DNA of 22,401 nucleotides from Pseudomonadota bacterium. Its GTDB lineage: Bacteria; Pseudomonadota; Gammaproteobacteria; Steroidobacterales; Steroidobacteraceae. Positions 1 through 6,748 of this stretch are shown piece by piece (position 1 is the stretch's first letter; every line of letters begins with the position of its first letter). Both the position numbers and the translations under genes were made by a program. A model generated the notes under the pieces. It saw only the letters and a program-made list of their open reading frames with translations. It did no database searches and was not told the DNA's origin. The stretch spans positions 1-22,401 of the forward strand of contig JAEZCN010000240.1 of the NCBI GenBank assembly GCA_023433515.1, written 5' to 3'.

Positions 1-1046
1 TCGACGCGCAGCGCGACGTTGCTCTCGAGCTCGCGCATCAGGCGCTCGCGGATCTGGCGGCTCGTGACGAACTTGCCTTCCTTGCCGGCGAGCGGCGAGG
101 TGTTGACCTGGAAGTTCATGACCAGCGTCGGCTCGTCGACCGAAATCGGCGGCAGCGCATCCGGATGGTCCACGTCGCACAGCGTGTTGCCGATGTGCAC
201 GTCCTCGATGCCGGTCACCGCGACGATGTCGCCGGCGATGGCTTCGGGCACGGACTCGCGCGCGAGGCCCTTGAACGTCAGCACCTGCTGGATTTTCGCG
301 GTGCCGTGATCCTCGCTGCCGTTCCACAGCTGGATCTGCTGGCCGGCCTTGATCTTGCCCTTGCGGATGCGGCCGATGCCGATGCGTCCGACGTACGAGT
401 TGTAGTCGAGCGTGGAGATCTGGAACTGCAGCGGCGCGTCGACGTCGCTCTTCGGCGCGGGCACGTGGTGCAGGATGGCTTCGTACAGCGCGCGCATGTC
501 GGGCTCGCGGCGCGTGTGATCCGTGCTGGCCCAGCCTTCGAGCGCCGAGGCGTAGATCACCGGGAAGTCGAGCTGGCGGTCGGTCGCGCCTAGCTTGTCG
601 AACAGTTCGAAGGTCTGGTCGATGACCCAGTCCGGGCGCGCGCCGGGACGGTCAATCTTGTTCACGACGACGATCGCGTTGTGGCCGAGCGCCAGCGCCT
701 TGCGCGTGACGAACCTCGTCTGCGGCATCGGGCCTTCGACCGCGTCGACGACCAGCAGCACCGAGTCGACCATCGACAGGACGCGCTCGACTTCACCGCC
801 GAAGTCGGCGTGCCCGGGCGTATCGACGATGTTGATGCGGGTGCCGCCGTAATCGATCGCGCAGTTCTTCGCGAGGATCGTGATGCCGCGCTCGCGTTCG
901 ATGTCGTTCGAGTCCATGACGCGCTCGGTCACCTTCTCGTGGGCCGCGAAGGTACCGGACTGGCGCAGCAGGCAGTCGACGAGAGTGGTCTTGCCATGAT
1001 CGACGTGCGCGATGATGGCGATGTTGCGGATCGGGCGATTTGGCAT
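1..1046 (-). CDS. typA: Translational GTPase TypA/BipA (N-terminal 348 residues, cut by window edge)
   Basis: Ribosome-associated GTPase of the EF-G/LepA class, linked in the family to ribosome assembly and to stress and cold growth. The minus-strand frame opens with ATG at 1046 and reads MPNRPIRNIAIIAHVDHGKT. The P-loop AHVDHGKTT is at residues 13-21, followed by RERGITI (switch I), DTPGHADFGGE (G3) and NKID (G4). After about residue 200 comes the beta-barrel domain II (YVGRIGIGRI, GDIVAVTG) and then the start of the EF-G domain III-like region (NTSPLAGKEGKFVTSRQI). About 348 of the family's usual ~605 residues are visible; the C-terminal domain lies beyond position 1. There is no clear Shine-Dalgarno sequence before the ATG. 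Identification is firm because all G motifs and the TypA-specific NTSPLAGKEG segment are present. Confidence 0.97.
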   Translation of the reverse strand, partial: MPNRPIRNIAIIAHVDHGKTTLVDCLLRQSGTFAAHEKVTERVMDSNDIERERGITILAKNCAIDYGGTRINIVDTPGHADFGGEVERVLSMVDSVLLVVDAVEGPMPQTRFVTRKALALGHNAIVVVNKIDRPGARPDWVIDQTFELFDKLGATDRQLDFPVIYASALEGWASTDHTRREPDMRALYEAILHHVPAPKSDVDAPLQFQISTLDYNSYVGRIGIGRIRKGKIKAGQQIQLWNGSEDHGTAKIQQVLTFKGLARESVPEAIAGDIVAVTGIEDVHIGNTLCDVDHPDALPPISVDEPTLVMNFQVNTSPLAGKEGKFVTSRQIRERLMRELESNVALRV

Positions 1047-1197
1047 AGGACTCAGTGACTTACGCTGGGAGGGAGGGGCGCGAGTCGATTTCAGGGGGCG
1101 CGCAGGGTATCAGAAGGGCGGGAAAACGCCAAAACGGGCGATTCCGGGCATGCCGGCCATGGGTGCGCGCAGGTCCCGGCGCACACTCCACCGAGTG

Positions 1198-1239
1198 AGG
1201 TCTGTCCCCGTTTGCTAGAAAACGAGGAATGTCCCCATT
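1198..1239 (-). repeat. Single GGGGACA-type REP arm
   Basis: A 42-nt element. Read on the minus strand it begins aatggggacattcctcg and ends aacggggacagacct, so it carries two GGGGACA cores. It matches both arms of the REPIN at 14353-14456 with only a few differences. Here only one arm is present. It lies between the PilZ gene stop and the typA promoter region, and its first two bases form the last two bases of the PilZ TAA stop. No RAYT transposase is in the window. Confidence 0.85.
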
Positions 1240-1597
1240 ACGCGGGCTGGGGTTTCCAGTTGGGGAAGCGCTTGGCCAGGTGCCGCTGTTCGCGCATGAC
1301 GTCCTGGCTTGACGGGCCGCGCTCGAGTTTCACGACCCAGGCGTTGTTTTCGATGCGCAGGACGGTCCCGGCGACCGGGCACTGGGTGCCCATCGTGAGG
1401 ATCAGCGTGCCCTCGATACGCGCGTCGACCTCGAACTTGCCGGCGTCGGCGACGAAGCGCAGGCCCTTCTCGGAGATTTCTTCGACCTTGTAGTTCGCGC
1501 CCTCGACGGTGAGTACGGCGCCGCTCGTGATGGGGTAGGGCAGCCGGAAGTACTCCCGGCGGCTCGTGAGCGTGGGTATGCGGTACTGCGTGGCCAC
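1238..1597 (-). CDS. PilZ-domain protein
   Basis: Small PilZ-type protein, the fold that often binds cyclic di-GMP and modulates motility, adhesion or envelope processes. From the chosen GTG at 1597 it is 119 aa. SRREYFRLPYP near residue 12 carries the RRxxxR-like entry motif, followed by a beta-barrel with VEEISEKGLRF, a form of the (D/N)xSxxG motif in which Glu-Ile replaces the usual Asp/Asn-hydrophobic pair. C-terminal strands include CPVAGTVLRIENN. The GTG was preferred over upstream starts because the homologous part begins there and TATCTT lies 6 nt before it. A longer frame from an ATG at 1690 would add 31 low-conservation residues. The stop codon TAA is shared with the REP arm. c-di-GMP binding is inferred, and the altered second motif makes it less certain. 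Confidence 0.8.
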   Translation of the reverse strand: MATQYRIPTLTSRREYFRLPYPITSGAVLTVEGANYKVEEISEKGLRFVADAGKFEVDARIEGTLILTMGTQCPVAGTVLRIENNAWVVKLERGPSSQDVMREQRHLAKRFPNWKPQPA

Positions 1598-1603
1598 GGG
1601 CCC

Positions 1604-1609
1604 AAGATA
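1604..1609 (-). promoter_or_regulatory. Putative -10 box of the PilZ gene (leaderless start)
   Basis: TATCTT on the minus strand, 6 nt (GGGCCC) before the GTG at 1597. Transcription would start at or beside the start codon. No convincing -35 hexamer and no Shine-Dalgarno sequence are visible. Confidence 0.4.
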
Positions 1610-1694
1610 CGGGTAACCCCGGGGCGATGCCACCGGGGTTCCCGCATGCAGTTCACGATTCAAGTGCGAACTGCGTCGAATGACCGGCACGCCA

Positions 1695-1922
1695 CCAATT
1701 GAACATTAGTCGGGCGTACACCCACCGGCCGCTGATGCCGCAGGGCGAGTAACGCGAGAACCCGAGCACGTGCGTCGCATCGAGATTCACCGTGCCCGTG
1801 GGCAGACGCGGTTGTTAGGCGAGCGATCCGGGGACTGGTCGAACAGGTCGTCGGCGACAACCCAGGATGCCGGGCTCGTCGGCCATGGATTTGTGGGACA
1901 GCGCGAGATCCACGATCGGGTT
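1695..1922 (-). pseudogene. Decayed C-terminus of a TonB-dependent receptor
   Basis: No intact gene covers 1598-1984, but the minus strand holds consecutive fragments in shifting frames that read like the end of a TonB-dependent outer-membrane receptor. These are NPIVDLALSHKSMADEPG (from 1922), then VVADDLFDQSPDRSPNN (from about 1863), then LPTGTVNLDATHVLGFSRY and SPCGISGRWVYARLMFNW (ending at 1695). The order xVDLALSY, GADNLFDxxPDRxP, NxxG, FSRYSPFGxxGRFVYARxxYxW is the typical last three strands of this family, which normally ends with an aromatic residue and stop. Here two frameshifts and replacement of the stop by a second TGG break the gene. The upstream barrel and plug are absent. The call rests on motif order only; no search was run. 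Confidence 0.6.
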
Positions 1923-1943
1923 CCCAGCGGACTCATGGCTCAT
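1815..1943 (-). CDS. Possible 42-aa small ORF over the receptor relic
   Basis: An ATG at 1943 is preceded by AAGGAG four bases upstream and opens a frame of 42 codons (MSHESAGNPIVDLALSHKSM...). It runs into the relic in one of its frames and ends in TAA at 1815. The ribosome binding site is good, but the C-terminal half (GCRRRPVRPVPGSLA) looks like frameshifted coding sequence. It may be a fortuitous remnant rather than a gene. Its start lies beside the threonine aldolase promoter on the opposite strand. Confidence 0.2.
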   Translation of the reverse strand: MSHESAGNPIVDLALSHKSMADEPGILGCRRRPVRPVPGSLA

Positions 1944-1972
1944 CCACTCCTTATATCGAAATCCGGCTTCGT

Positions 1973-1978
1973 TAGAAT
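1973..1978 (+). promoter_or_regulatory. Putative -10 box of the threonine aldolase gene (leaderless start)
   Basis: TAGAAT, 6 nt before the ATG at 1985, so the transcript would begin at the start codon. A weak -35-like TTATAT begins at 1951. No Shine-Dalgarno sequence is present. Confidence 0.5.
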
Positions 1979-1984
1979 CCGGAT

Positions 1985-2998
1985 ATGCGTTACTTCAAGT
2001 CAGACAATACGGCGGCGGTCAGCGACGAGATCCTCGACGCGATCGGCGCGGCGAACGATGGCGTCGCACTCGCATACGGCGCGGATCGCTGGTCGGAACG
2101 ACTCGATGGCGTGTTCGGTGATTTCTTCGAGACCCCCGTGCGCGTGTTCGCCGTGTCGTCCGGCACGGCCGCGAATTCTCTCGCGCTCGCGACCTTCTGT
2201 CCGCCGTGGGGAACCGTATTGACACACGCGGAAGCGCATATCGAGCGCGACGAATGTGGTGCGCCGGAATTTTTCACGGGCGGCGCGAAGCTCTCGCTCG
2301 TTGGTGGGACGGGCGCGAAGATCCTGCCCTCGGATCTGACAGCGCGCCTCGCGTGGTTCGAACCGCACGTGCACGGAGTGCAGCCGCGCATGTTGTCGAT
2401 CACGCAGGCCACGGAACGCGGCGCGATGTATCGGCCCGCGGAAATCCGCGCGCTCGCCGACATCGCGCACGAACGGGGCATGTCCGTGCACATGGATGGC
2501 GCGCGGTTCTCGAATGCGTTGGTAGCGCAGGACGTGTCGGCGGCCGAGCTCACCTGGAAGTCGGGCGTCGATGTGTTGTCGTTCGGCGTCATCAAGAATG
2601 GCGGCATGAATGCCGAGGCCGTGGTGTTCTTCGATCCGGCACGCGTGGCCGATTTCGAGTTCCGGCGCAAACGCGCGGGTCAGCTTGCATGCAAGGGACG
2701 TTATTCCGCGGTGCAATTATTGGCCTACATCGAGACCGGACTGTGGAAGCGGAACGCGGAGCGCGCGAACCGTCTGGCCGCGCGGATCGCCGCCGCCGCG
2801 CCTCACCTGCTGAGCGAACCGCAGGAAACCAACCAGGTGTTCATGAAGTTAGGCGATGAGCGGATCGCGTCCCTATCCCGGGAATTCGGTTTCTATCCCT
2901 GGGGCCCCGCCGGATCTGGCGAGGCGCGTTTCGTCTGTTCGTGGGATACGCCCGAAGAGGATGTCGACGCACTCTGCGCGGCGTTGGGTGGGGATTAG
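1985..2998 (+). CDS. ltaE: Low-specificity L-threonine aldolase
   Basis: PLP-dependent fold-type I lyase that cleaves threonine/allo-threonine and related beta-hydroxy amino acids to glycine and an aldehyde. The 337-aa protein follows the Pseudomonas-type enzymes closely. It has SDNTAAVSDEILDAI at the N-terminus, SSGTAANSLAL (about residues 57-67), ECGAPEFF, ITQATERGAMYRP, HMDGARFSNAL (cofactor Asp/Arg), and SFGVIKNGGMNAEAV with the Schiff-base Lys. It ends with ARFVCSWDTPEEDV. The ATG at 1985 gives the family N-terminus, and TAGAAT lies 6 nt upstream. The last residues GGD and the TAG stop lie inside a perfect 37-bp inverted repeat shared with the converging DUF486 gene. It appears monocistronic. 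Confidence 0.93.
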   Translation: MRYFKSDNTAAVSDEILDAIGAANDGVALAYGADRWSERLDGVFGDFFETPVRVFAVSSGTAANSLALATFCPPWGTVLTHAEAHIERDECGAPEFFTGGAKLSLVGGTGAKILPSDLTARLAWFEPHVHGVQPRMLSITQATERGAMYRPAEIRALADIAHERGMSVHMDGARFSNALVAQDVSAAELTWKSGVDVLSFGVIKNGGMNAEAVVFFDPARVADFEFRRKRAGQLACKGRYSAVQLLAYIETGLWKRNAERANRLAARIAAAAPHLLSEPQETNQVFMKLGDERIASLSREFGFYPWGPAGSGEARFVCSWDTPEEDVDALCAALGGD

Positions 2999-3091
2999 GT
3001 GCCGGTGTAAAAAGTGGGGATTGCGTTGGCGGGTTGTTAGCCGCGGCGCGCAGTCAATCCCCACTTTTTACACCGGCACCTAATCCCCACC
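2987..3091. repeat. Perfect 37-bp inverted repeat closing two convergent genes (REPIN-like, likely bidirectional terminator)
   Basis: Left arm 2987-3023 and right arm 3055-3091 are exact reverse complements (37 of 37 bases), separated by a 31-nt spacer. Each arm reads ggtggggattaggtgccggt followed by gtaaaaagtggggattg. The left arm contains the last three codons and stop of the threonine aldolase gene. The right arm contains the same codons and stop of the DUF486 gene on the other strand, so both proteins end Gly-Gly-Asp. The size and two-arm architecture resemble a REPIN, and the RNA hairpin would be very stable in either direction. Confidence 0.85.
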
Positions 3092-3433
3092 CCTGAACAT
3101 GAAGTAGGCGGCGGCGACGAGGCACAGCGCCGCCCAGACGAAATCCAGTTTCAGCGGTTGCTTCATGTAGTACACCGCGAACGGAATGAACACCGCGAGC
3201 GTGATCACTTCCTGCAGGATCTTGAGCTGTCCCAGTGACATCGCGGTATAGCCGATGCGGTTCGCGGGAACCTGCACCAGGTACTCGAACAGCGCGATGC
3301 CCCAGCTCGCGAGCGCCGCGATGATCCAGGGCTTCGACGCCATGTTCTTGAGGTGCGCGTACCACGCGAACGTCATGAACACGTTGGAAACGACGAGCAG
3401 TCCGACGGTGGTTGGAACGGCGGGCAGGCTCAT
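3080..3433 (-). CDS. DUF486 / DMT-family small inner-membrane protein
   Basis: 117-aa hydrophobic protein of the DUF486 family, related to drug/metabolite-type small transporters; its substrate is unknown. Four membrane segments are visible: residues 8-25 (TVGLLVVSNVFMTFAWY), 35-54, 62-92 with the conserved GYTAMSLGQLKILQEVITL, and 97-112. YAHLKN and the VQVPANRIGY loop are also typical. ATG at 3433 overlaps the yceH stop as ATGA, so translation is probably coupled to yceH. The C-terminal FMFRGGD and TAG come from the 37-bp inverted repeat. Family identity is good; no function can be inferred from the neighbourhood. Confidence 0.9.
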   Translation of the reverse strand: MSLPAVPTTVGLLVVSNVFMTFAWYAHLKNMASKPWIIAALASWGIALFEYLVQVPANRIGYTAMSLGQLKILQEVITLAVFIPFAVYYMKQPLKLDFVWAALCLVAAAYFMFRGGD

Positions 3434-4101
3434 GTGGAGGTCCCGCGCAGCTGCGCGATCTCGGCGCGCAGTTCCGCGACCTGGGATTCCAGTGCTCCGA
3501 CGCGCGCCGCGAGATCGGATGCACCCGGGGAAGCGGAGGGCGATGGGGGCGTGGACCGTGGCGCTGGCGCGGAGTCCGCCACGATCTCGGGAAGCTCCTC
3601 GAACAATTGCGCCCAGCGCGAATCGCGCCGACCGACTTCGCGCGGCAGCTGCCGCACGAGCGCGCCGCCGGGATGATTCGCCAGTCCCTCGAGGATGCCT
3701 TCGATTGCGCCCGGATCGGGCAGCTCCGCCATGCGCGGCACCCGGCTGCGCAGTTCGCCGGGTGTCTGCGGGCCGCGCACCAGCAGCTCGCAAATGATCC
3801 CCGTTTCCTGGGGCGTGAACTTGAGGCTGCCGAATTCCGTGTTGCAGAAGATCTGCTGATACTTCGGCACCCGGCTTCCGAACCCGGACTTCTCGAGGAC
3901 GAGATGACGCCTCGCCAGTCCGTCCATCGCGGACTTCACCGTCGCCTCGTCGAGCTGCATGAGAGGCTCCCGGTTGCTCTTCTGGTTGCACGCATTGACG
4001 AGTGCGTTGAGCGACAGCGGATATTGATCGGGCGTCGTGATCTGCTTTTCGATCAGCGATCCGATGATGCGCGCCTCGATCGCCGACAGTTTGATGTTCA
4101 T
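3430..4101 (-). CDS. yceH: YceH family protein (DUF480)
   Basis: Conserved winged-helix protein of unknown exact role. The 223-aa product begins MNIKLSAIEARIIGSLIEKQ and continues TTPDQYPLSLNALVNACNQK, then SNREP, which aligns residue for residue with the start of E. coli YceH. The second winged-helix region contains FGSRVPKYQ and FTPQETGIICELLVRGPQTP. Residues 170-195 are a Pro/Ser/Ala-rich linker, and the last ~25 residues form a short coiled coil (LAARVGALESQVAELRAEIAQL). ATG at 4101 is preferred over a GTG 10 codons upstream because it matches the family start and because TATACT lies 6 nt before it. It is the first gene of a two-gene unit with DUF486 and is divergent from the VanZ-like gene. 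Confidence 0.93.
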   Translation of the reverse strand: MNIKLSAIEARIIGSLIEKQITTPDQYPLSLNALVNACNQKSNREPLMQLDEATVKSAMDGLARRHLVLEKSGFGSRVPKYQQIFCNTEFGSLKFTPQETGIICELLVRGPQTPGELRSRVPRMAELPDPGAIEGILEGLANHPGGALVRQLPREVGRRDSRWAQLFEELPEIVADSAPAPRSTPPSPSASPGASDLAARVGALESQVAELRAEIAQLRGTST

Positions 4102-4107
4102 GCGCGA

Positions 4108-4115
4108 AGTATACT
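4108..4115. promoter_or_regulatory. Palindromic AGTATACT acting as overlapping divergent -10 boxes
   Basis: The self-complementary octamer AGTATACT gives TATACT on both strands. On minus it lies 6 nt before the yceH ATG (4101). On plus it lies 9 nt before the VanZ-like GTG (4125). Only 23 bp separate the two start codons, so each -35 region would lie in the opposite gene's coding sequence. No good -35 hexamer is visible at either. Confidence 0.5.
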
Positions 4116-4124
4116 GGCCGCCTC

Positions 4125-5033
4125 GTGACACGCCGCCTCATCCTGTTGGGAATCTTCGCGCTGTGCGCGGCGGCGCTGCTGTTCGTTCCGCTGCCGATTC
4201 CACCTACCGTCGCGGGCCGGCACATCGAGAACGCCGGGCACATGCCGCTGTTCATGCTGCTCACGTTCGTGCTGATCGCGATCCTGCGCCGCGACTTCGG
4301 GCTCCAGGGTTGGCGGCTCTACCTGACGGCCGGAGTGATCGGCTCGTTCGCCGGCCTGCTCAGCGAAGTGATCCAGCGTCCCCTGCGGCGCGACGCATCG
4401 TGGGAGGACGTGTTCGCGGACGCCCTCGGCGTCGTCTGCGCGCTCGCGTTGCACGCGCTGTTCGTGCGCAAGTCGTCGATGCCGCGCGGGGTGAGAATCG
4501 CCGCGTTCGCCATCGCGGTCGCCTGCATCGTCGTGTACATGTCGCCGCTCGTGCGCATGACCCGCGCCTACGTGCATCGCAACGCGCAGTTCCCGGTGCT
4601 CGCGGATTTCCGGTCGAACCAGGAAATGTTCTGGGTGGTTGGTTACGGGGTCAATCGCGCCCGGGTCGACGATGCGCTCGAAGTCGAATTCCAGGCGGAA
4701 ACCTTTCCGGGCGTCTCGCTGCACGAGCCCGTGCCGGACTGGAGCCGGTTCAAGACGCTGGTCATCGACGTCGAAAATCCGGATCCAGTCGACCTCAGCC
4801 TCACCGTCCGCGTACACGACCAACGGCACAACAAGCAGTTCGCGGACCGTTTCAACCGCAGCTTCGCTCTGCGCGCGGGCGAGCGGCGCGAGATCCCGAT
4901 TCCACTCGACGATATCCGGCGCGGACCTCGCCAGCGGCTGATGGATATGCGCCATATATCGGATATCACACTGTTTCGCGGCGACAACCAGGGGTCGCGG
5001 CGACTGCGTGTCCATACGATTCGTCTCGAGTGA
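4125..5033 (+). CDS. VanZ-like membrane protein with C-terminal extracytoplasmic domain
   Basis: 302-aa protein. The N-terminal ~115 residues are VanZ-like, with membrane segments at about 5-23, 40-55, 65-84 and 95-113 and the family landmarks HIENAGHMPLF and SEVIQ...RDASWEDVFADALG. A fifth segment (about 122-141) is followed by a soluble ~155-residue region with alternating beta strands (LEVEFQAETFPGVSL, FKTLVIDVENPDPVDLSLTV, REIPIPLDDI, ITLFRGDN). This recalls a galactose-binding/jelly-roll domain and would face the periplasm. The start is GTG with no Shine-Dalgarno sequence, 9 nt after TATACT. VanZ proteins can affect teicoplanin sensitivity, but most proteobacterial members have no known role. 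The jelly-roll assignment is inference from strand pattern. Confidence 0.8.
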   Translation: MTRRLILLGIFALCAAALLFVPLPIPPTVAGRHIENAGHMPLFMLLTFVLIAILRRDFGLQGWRLYLTAGVIGSFAGLLSEVIQRPLRRDASWEDVFADALGVVCALALHALFVRKSSMPRGVRIAAFAIAVACIVVYMSPLVRMTRAYVHRNAQFPVLADFRSNQEMFWVVGYGVNRARVDDALEVEFQAETFPGVSLHEPVPDWSRFKTLVIDVENPDPVDLSLTVRVHDQRHNKQFADRFNRSFALRAGERREIPIPLDDIRRGPRQRLMDMRHISDITLFRGDNQGSRRLRVHTIRLE

Positions 5034-5110
5034 CTTGTTGCTTTGAACATAGGCTGTGGCCCGCCGCGATTTGCCCATTTCGGGCCATTCCGGTTCCGGT
5101 TCGGCGTGCC

Positions 5111-5116
5111 TATACT
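5111..5116 (+). promoter_or_regulatory. Putative -10 box of the small Cys-containing protein gene
   Basis: TATACT lies 7 nt before the ATG at 5124, so the transcript would start at or next to the start codon. The upstream -35 region (ttccgg at 5088) is weak, and no Shine-Dalgarno sequence is present. Confidence 0.45.
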
Positions 5117-5123
5117 CCCGCCC

Positions 5124-5423
5124 ATGGAACCCATCGCCGACACTTTCGACGCCGCCTTCTCCAAGACCGTTGATCTCGCCAACAAGATGGCGGACAAGGA
5201 CAAGGACGCGGACCTGTGGGACATCGCCGACGGCCTTCTGGCCGGCGCCATCCAGTACTGGCTGTACTCGCGTCAGCCTTGCGGCGACACGCGCTGCCAG
5301 GACTGCATGCCGATCAGCACCGCCGAAGGACGCATGTCCGAGCTGAAGCGTCTGATCGAGCAACTCGCATCCGAGAGCGAGTACTTCCACACGCCGACGG
5401 ATTCGAATGCCGGCCGTGCGTAG
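5124..5423 (+). CDS. Small conserved-looking protein with C-x4-C-x2-C motif
   Basis: 99-aa soluble protein not assigned to a named family. It begins MEPIADTFDAAFSKTVDLAN, has an acidic/basic stretch (DKDKDADLWDIADGLLAGAI), and then WLYSRQPCGDTRCQDCMP with Cys53, Cys58 and Cys61, followed by an amphipathic helix (RMSELKRLIEQLASESEYF). The Cys spacing could hold a metal or be redox-active, but a fourth Cys is missing, so a complete zinc finger is unlikely unless the protein dimerises or a His nearby contributes. ATG at 5124 was chosen because TATACT lies just upstream; an earlier in-frame ATG at 5043 adds proline-rich, poorly structured residues. The gene converges on gabT with 15 nt between stops. 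Confidence 0.7.
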   Translation: MEPIADTFDAAFSKTVDLANKMADKDKDADLWDIADGLLAGAIQYWLYSRQPCGDTRCQDCMPISTAEGRMSELKRLIEQLASESEYFHTPTDSNAGRA

Positions 5424-5438
5424 TTGATTGGCGCCCCG

Positions 5439-6740
5439 CTACGCGACCGCGGTCGTGGCGGTGGTGCTGGCTTCGGCCAGCGACTGCTCGAGGAGCTGCA
5501 ATCCTTCCTCGAGCTGCGCCTCGGGAATCGTGAGCGGCGCGAGAATACGGATCACGTTCGAATGGAGTCCGCACGAAAGCAGGATCAAACCGCGGCGCCC
5601 CGCGGCCTGCACGACGGCCTTGGTGAGCTCCGCGTCGGGCATGTCGGCGCGACGATTCTTCACGAGCTCGATCGCGACCATCATGCCGAGCGCGCGCACT
5701 TCACCGATGCACGTGAATTTCGCCTGCAGCTCTTTCAATCGGGCAGCGAGCTTCGCGCCTAACTGCTCGGCGCGCTCGTTGAGCTTTTCCTTCTTCAGTA
5801 CCTCGAGCACCGCGAGTCCGGCCGCGCACGCGAGTGGCGATCCGGCGAACGTACCGCCGAGTCCGCCGACCACCGGCGCGTCCATGATCCCGGCCTTGCC
5901 GATCACCGCCGACAGCGGCACGCCGCCCGCGATGCTCTTCGCCACGGTCATGAGATCCGGCTCGATGCCGGAGTGCTCGATCGCGAACGTCTTGCCCGTG
6001 CGCGCGAAGCCGGTCTGGATCTCATCCGCGATGAGCAGGATGCCGTGTTTGTCGCACAACGCGCGGAGCGCGCGGAGGAATTCCGGCGGCGCGATGTAGA
6101 ACCCGCCTTCGCCCTGCACCGGCTCGATGATGATCGCCGCGACGCGCGCCGGATCGACATCCGCCTTGAAGAGCTGCTCGATCGCCGCGAGCGAATCCTC
6201 GTTGCTCACGCCATGGAACGGCATCGGGTAGGGCACGTGAAACACCTCGGGCAACATCGGCCCGAAGCCGGCCTTGTACGGCTGCACCTTTCCGGTCAGC
6301 GCGATGCAACCGAGCGTGCGGCCATGAAATCCACCCGTGAACGCGATCACCGCGGAGCGCTTCGTCGCATAACGCGCGATCTTGATCGCGTTCTCGACGG
6401 CCTCCGCGCCGGTGGTCAGGAAGATGGTCTTCTTCGGCGTCGGACCCGGCGCAAGCTTGTTCAGCTCTTCCGCGAGCGCGATGTAACTCTCGTACGGCGT
6501 CACCTGGAAGCAGCCGTGCGTGATCTTCTCGAGCTGCGCCGCCATCGCGGCCTTCACGTCCGGATGCAGGTGCCCGGTGTTCACGACCGCGATACCGCTC
6601 GCGAAGTCGACGTAACGCCGTCCTTCGACGTCCCACAGCTCGGAGTTCTGCGCGCGCTCGGCGTACACCGCGAGCGAATTACCCACGCCACGCGGCACGG
6701 CGGCGACACGTCGCTTGTGGAGGTCCGCATTCTTCGACAT
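5439..6740 (-). CDS. gabT: 4-aminobutyrate--2-oxoglutarate aminotransferase
   Basis: PLP class-III transaminase converting GABA and 2-oxoglutarate to succinate semialdehyde and glutamate. The 433-aa protein follows E. coli GabT/PuuE along its whole length. It has PRGVG near residue 16, GGIAV-like SGIAVVNTGHLHP, TTGAEAVENAIKIAR (109-123), the FHGRT loop, EPVQGEGGF (206-214), IADEIQTGFARTGK (237-250) and the Schiff-base Lys268 in TVAKSIAGG, the same position as in E. coli. RGLILLSCG near the C-terminus is also typical. AGAGGA lies 5 nt before the ATG, and the stop of the molybdenum hydroxylase large subunit is only 8 nt upstream, so gabT is the third gene of that operon. Other omega-amines are possible substrates. 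Confidence 0.94.
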   Translation of the reverse strand: MSKNADLHKRRVAAVPRGVGNSLAVYAERAQNSELWDVEGRRYVDFASGIAVVNTGHLHPDVKAAMAAQLEKITHGCFQVTPYESYIALAEELNKLAPGPTPKKTIFLTTGAEAVENAIKIARYATKRSAVIAFTGGFHGRTLGCIALTGKVQPYKAGFGPMLPEVFHVPYPMPFHGVSNEDSLAAIEQLFKADVDPARVAAIIIEPVQGEGGFYIAPPEFLRALRALCDKHGILLIADEIQTGFARTGKTFAIEHSGIEPDLMTVAKSIAGGVPLSAVIGKAGIMDAPVVGGLGGTFAGSPLACAAGLAVLEVLKKEKLNERAEQLGAKLAARLKELQAKFTCIGEVRALGMMVAIELVKNRRADMPDAELTKAVVQAAGRRGLILLSCGLHSNVIRILAPLTIPEAQLEEGLQLLEQSLAEASTTATTAVA

Positions 6741-6748
6741 GAGATCCT

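Noticed and set aside
4098..5390. A 430-codon minus-strand open frame antisense to the VanZ-like and Cys-containing genes
   Set aside because: Arg/His/Glu-rich low-complexity translation with no motif. The plus-strand genes have membrane helices and promoters.
5444..5455. 12-bp perfect palindrome cgaccgcggtcg as a terminator for the convergent genes
   Set aside because: It lies inside the gabT coding end, has no T-run and no loop, and such GC palindromes are common at this base composition.
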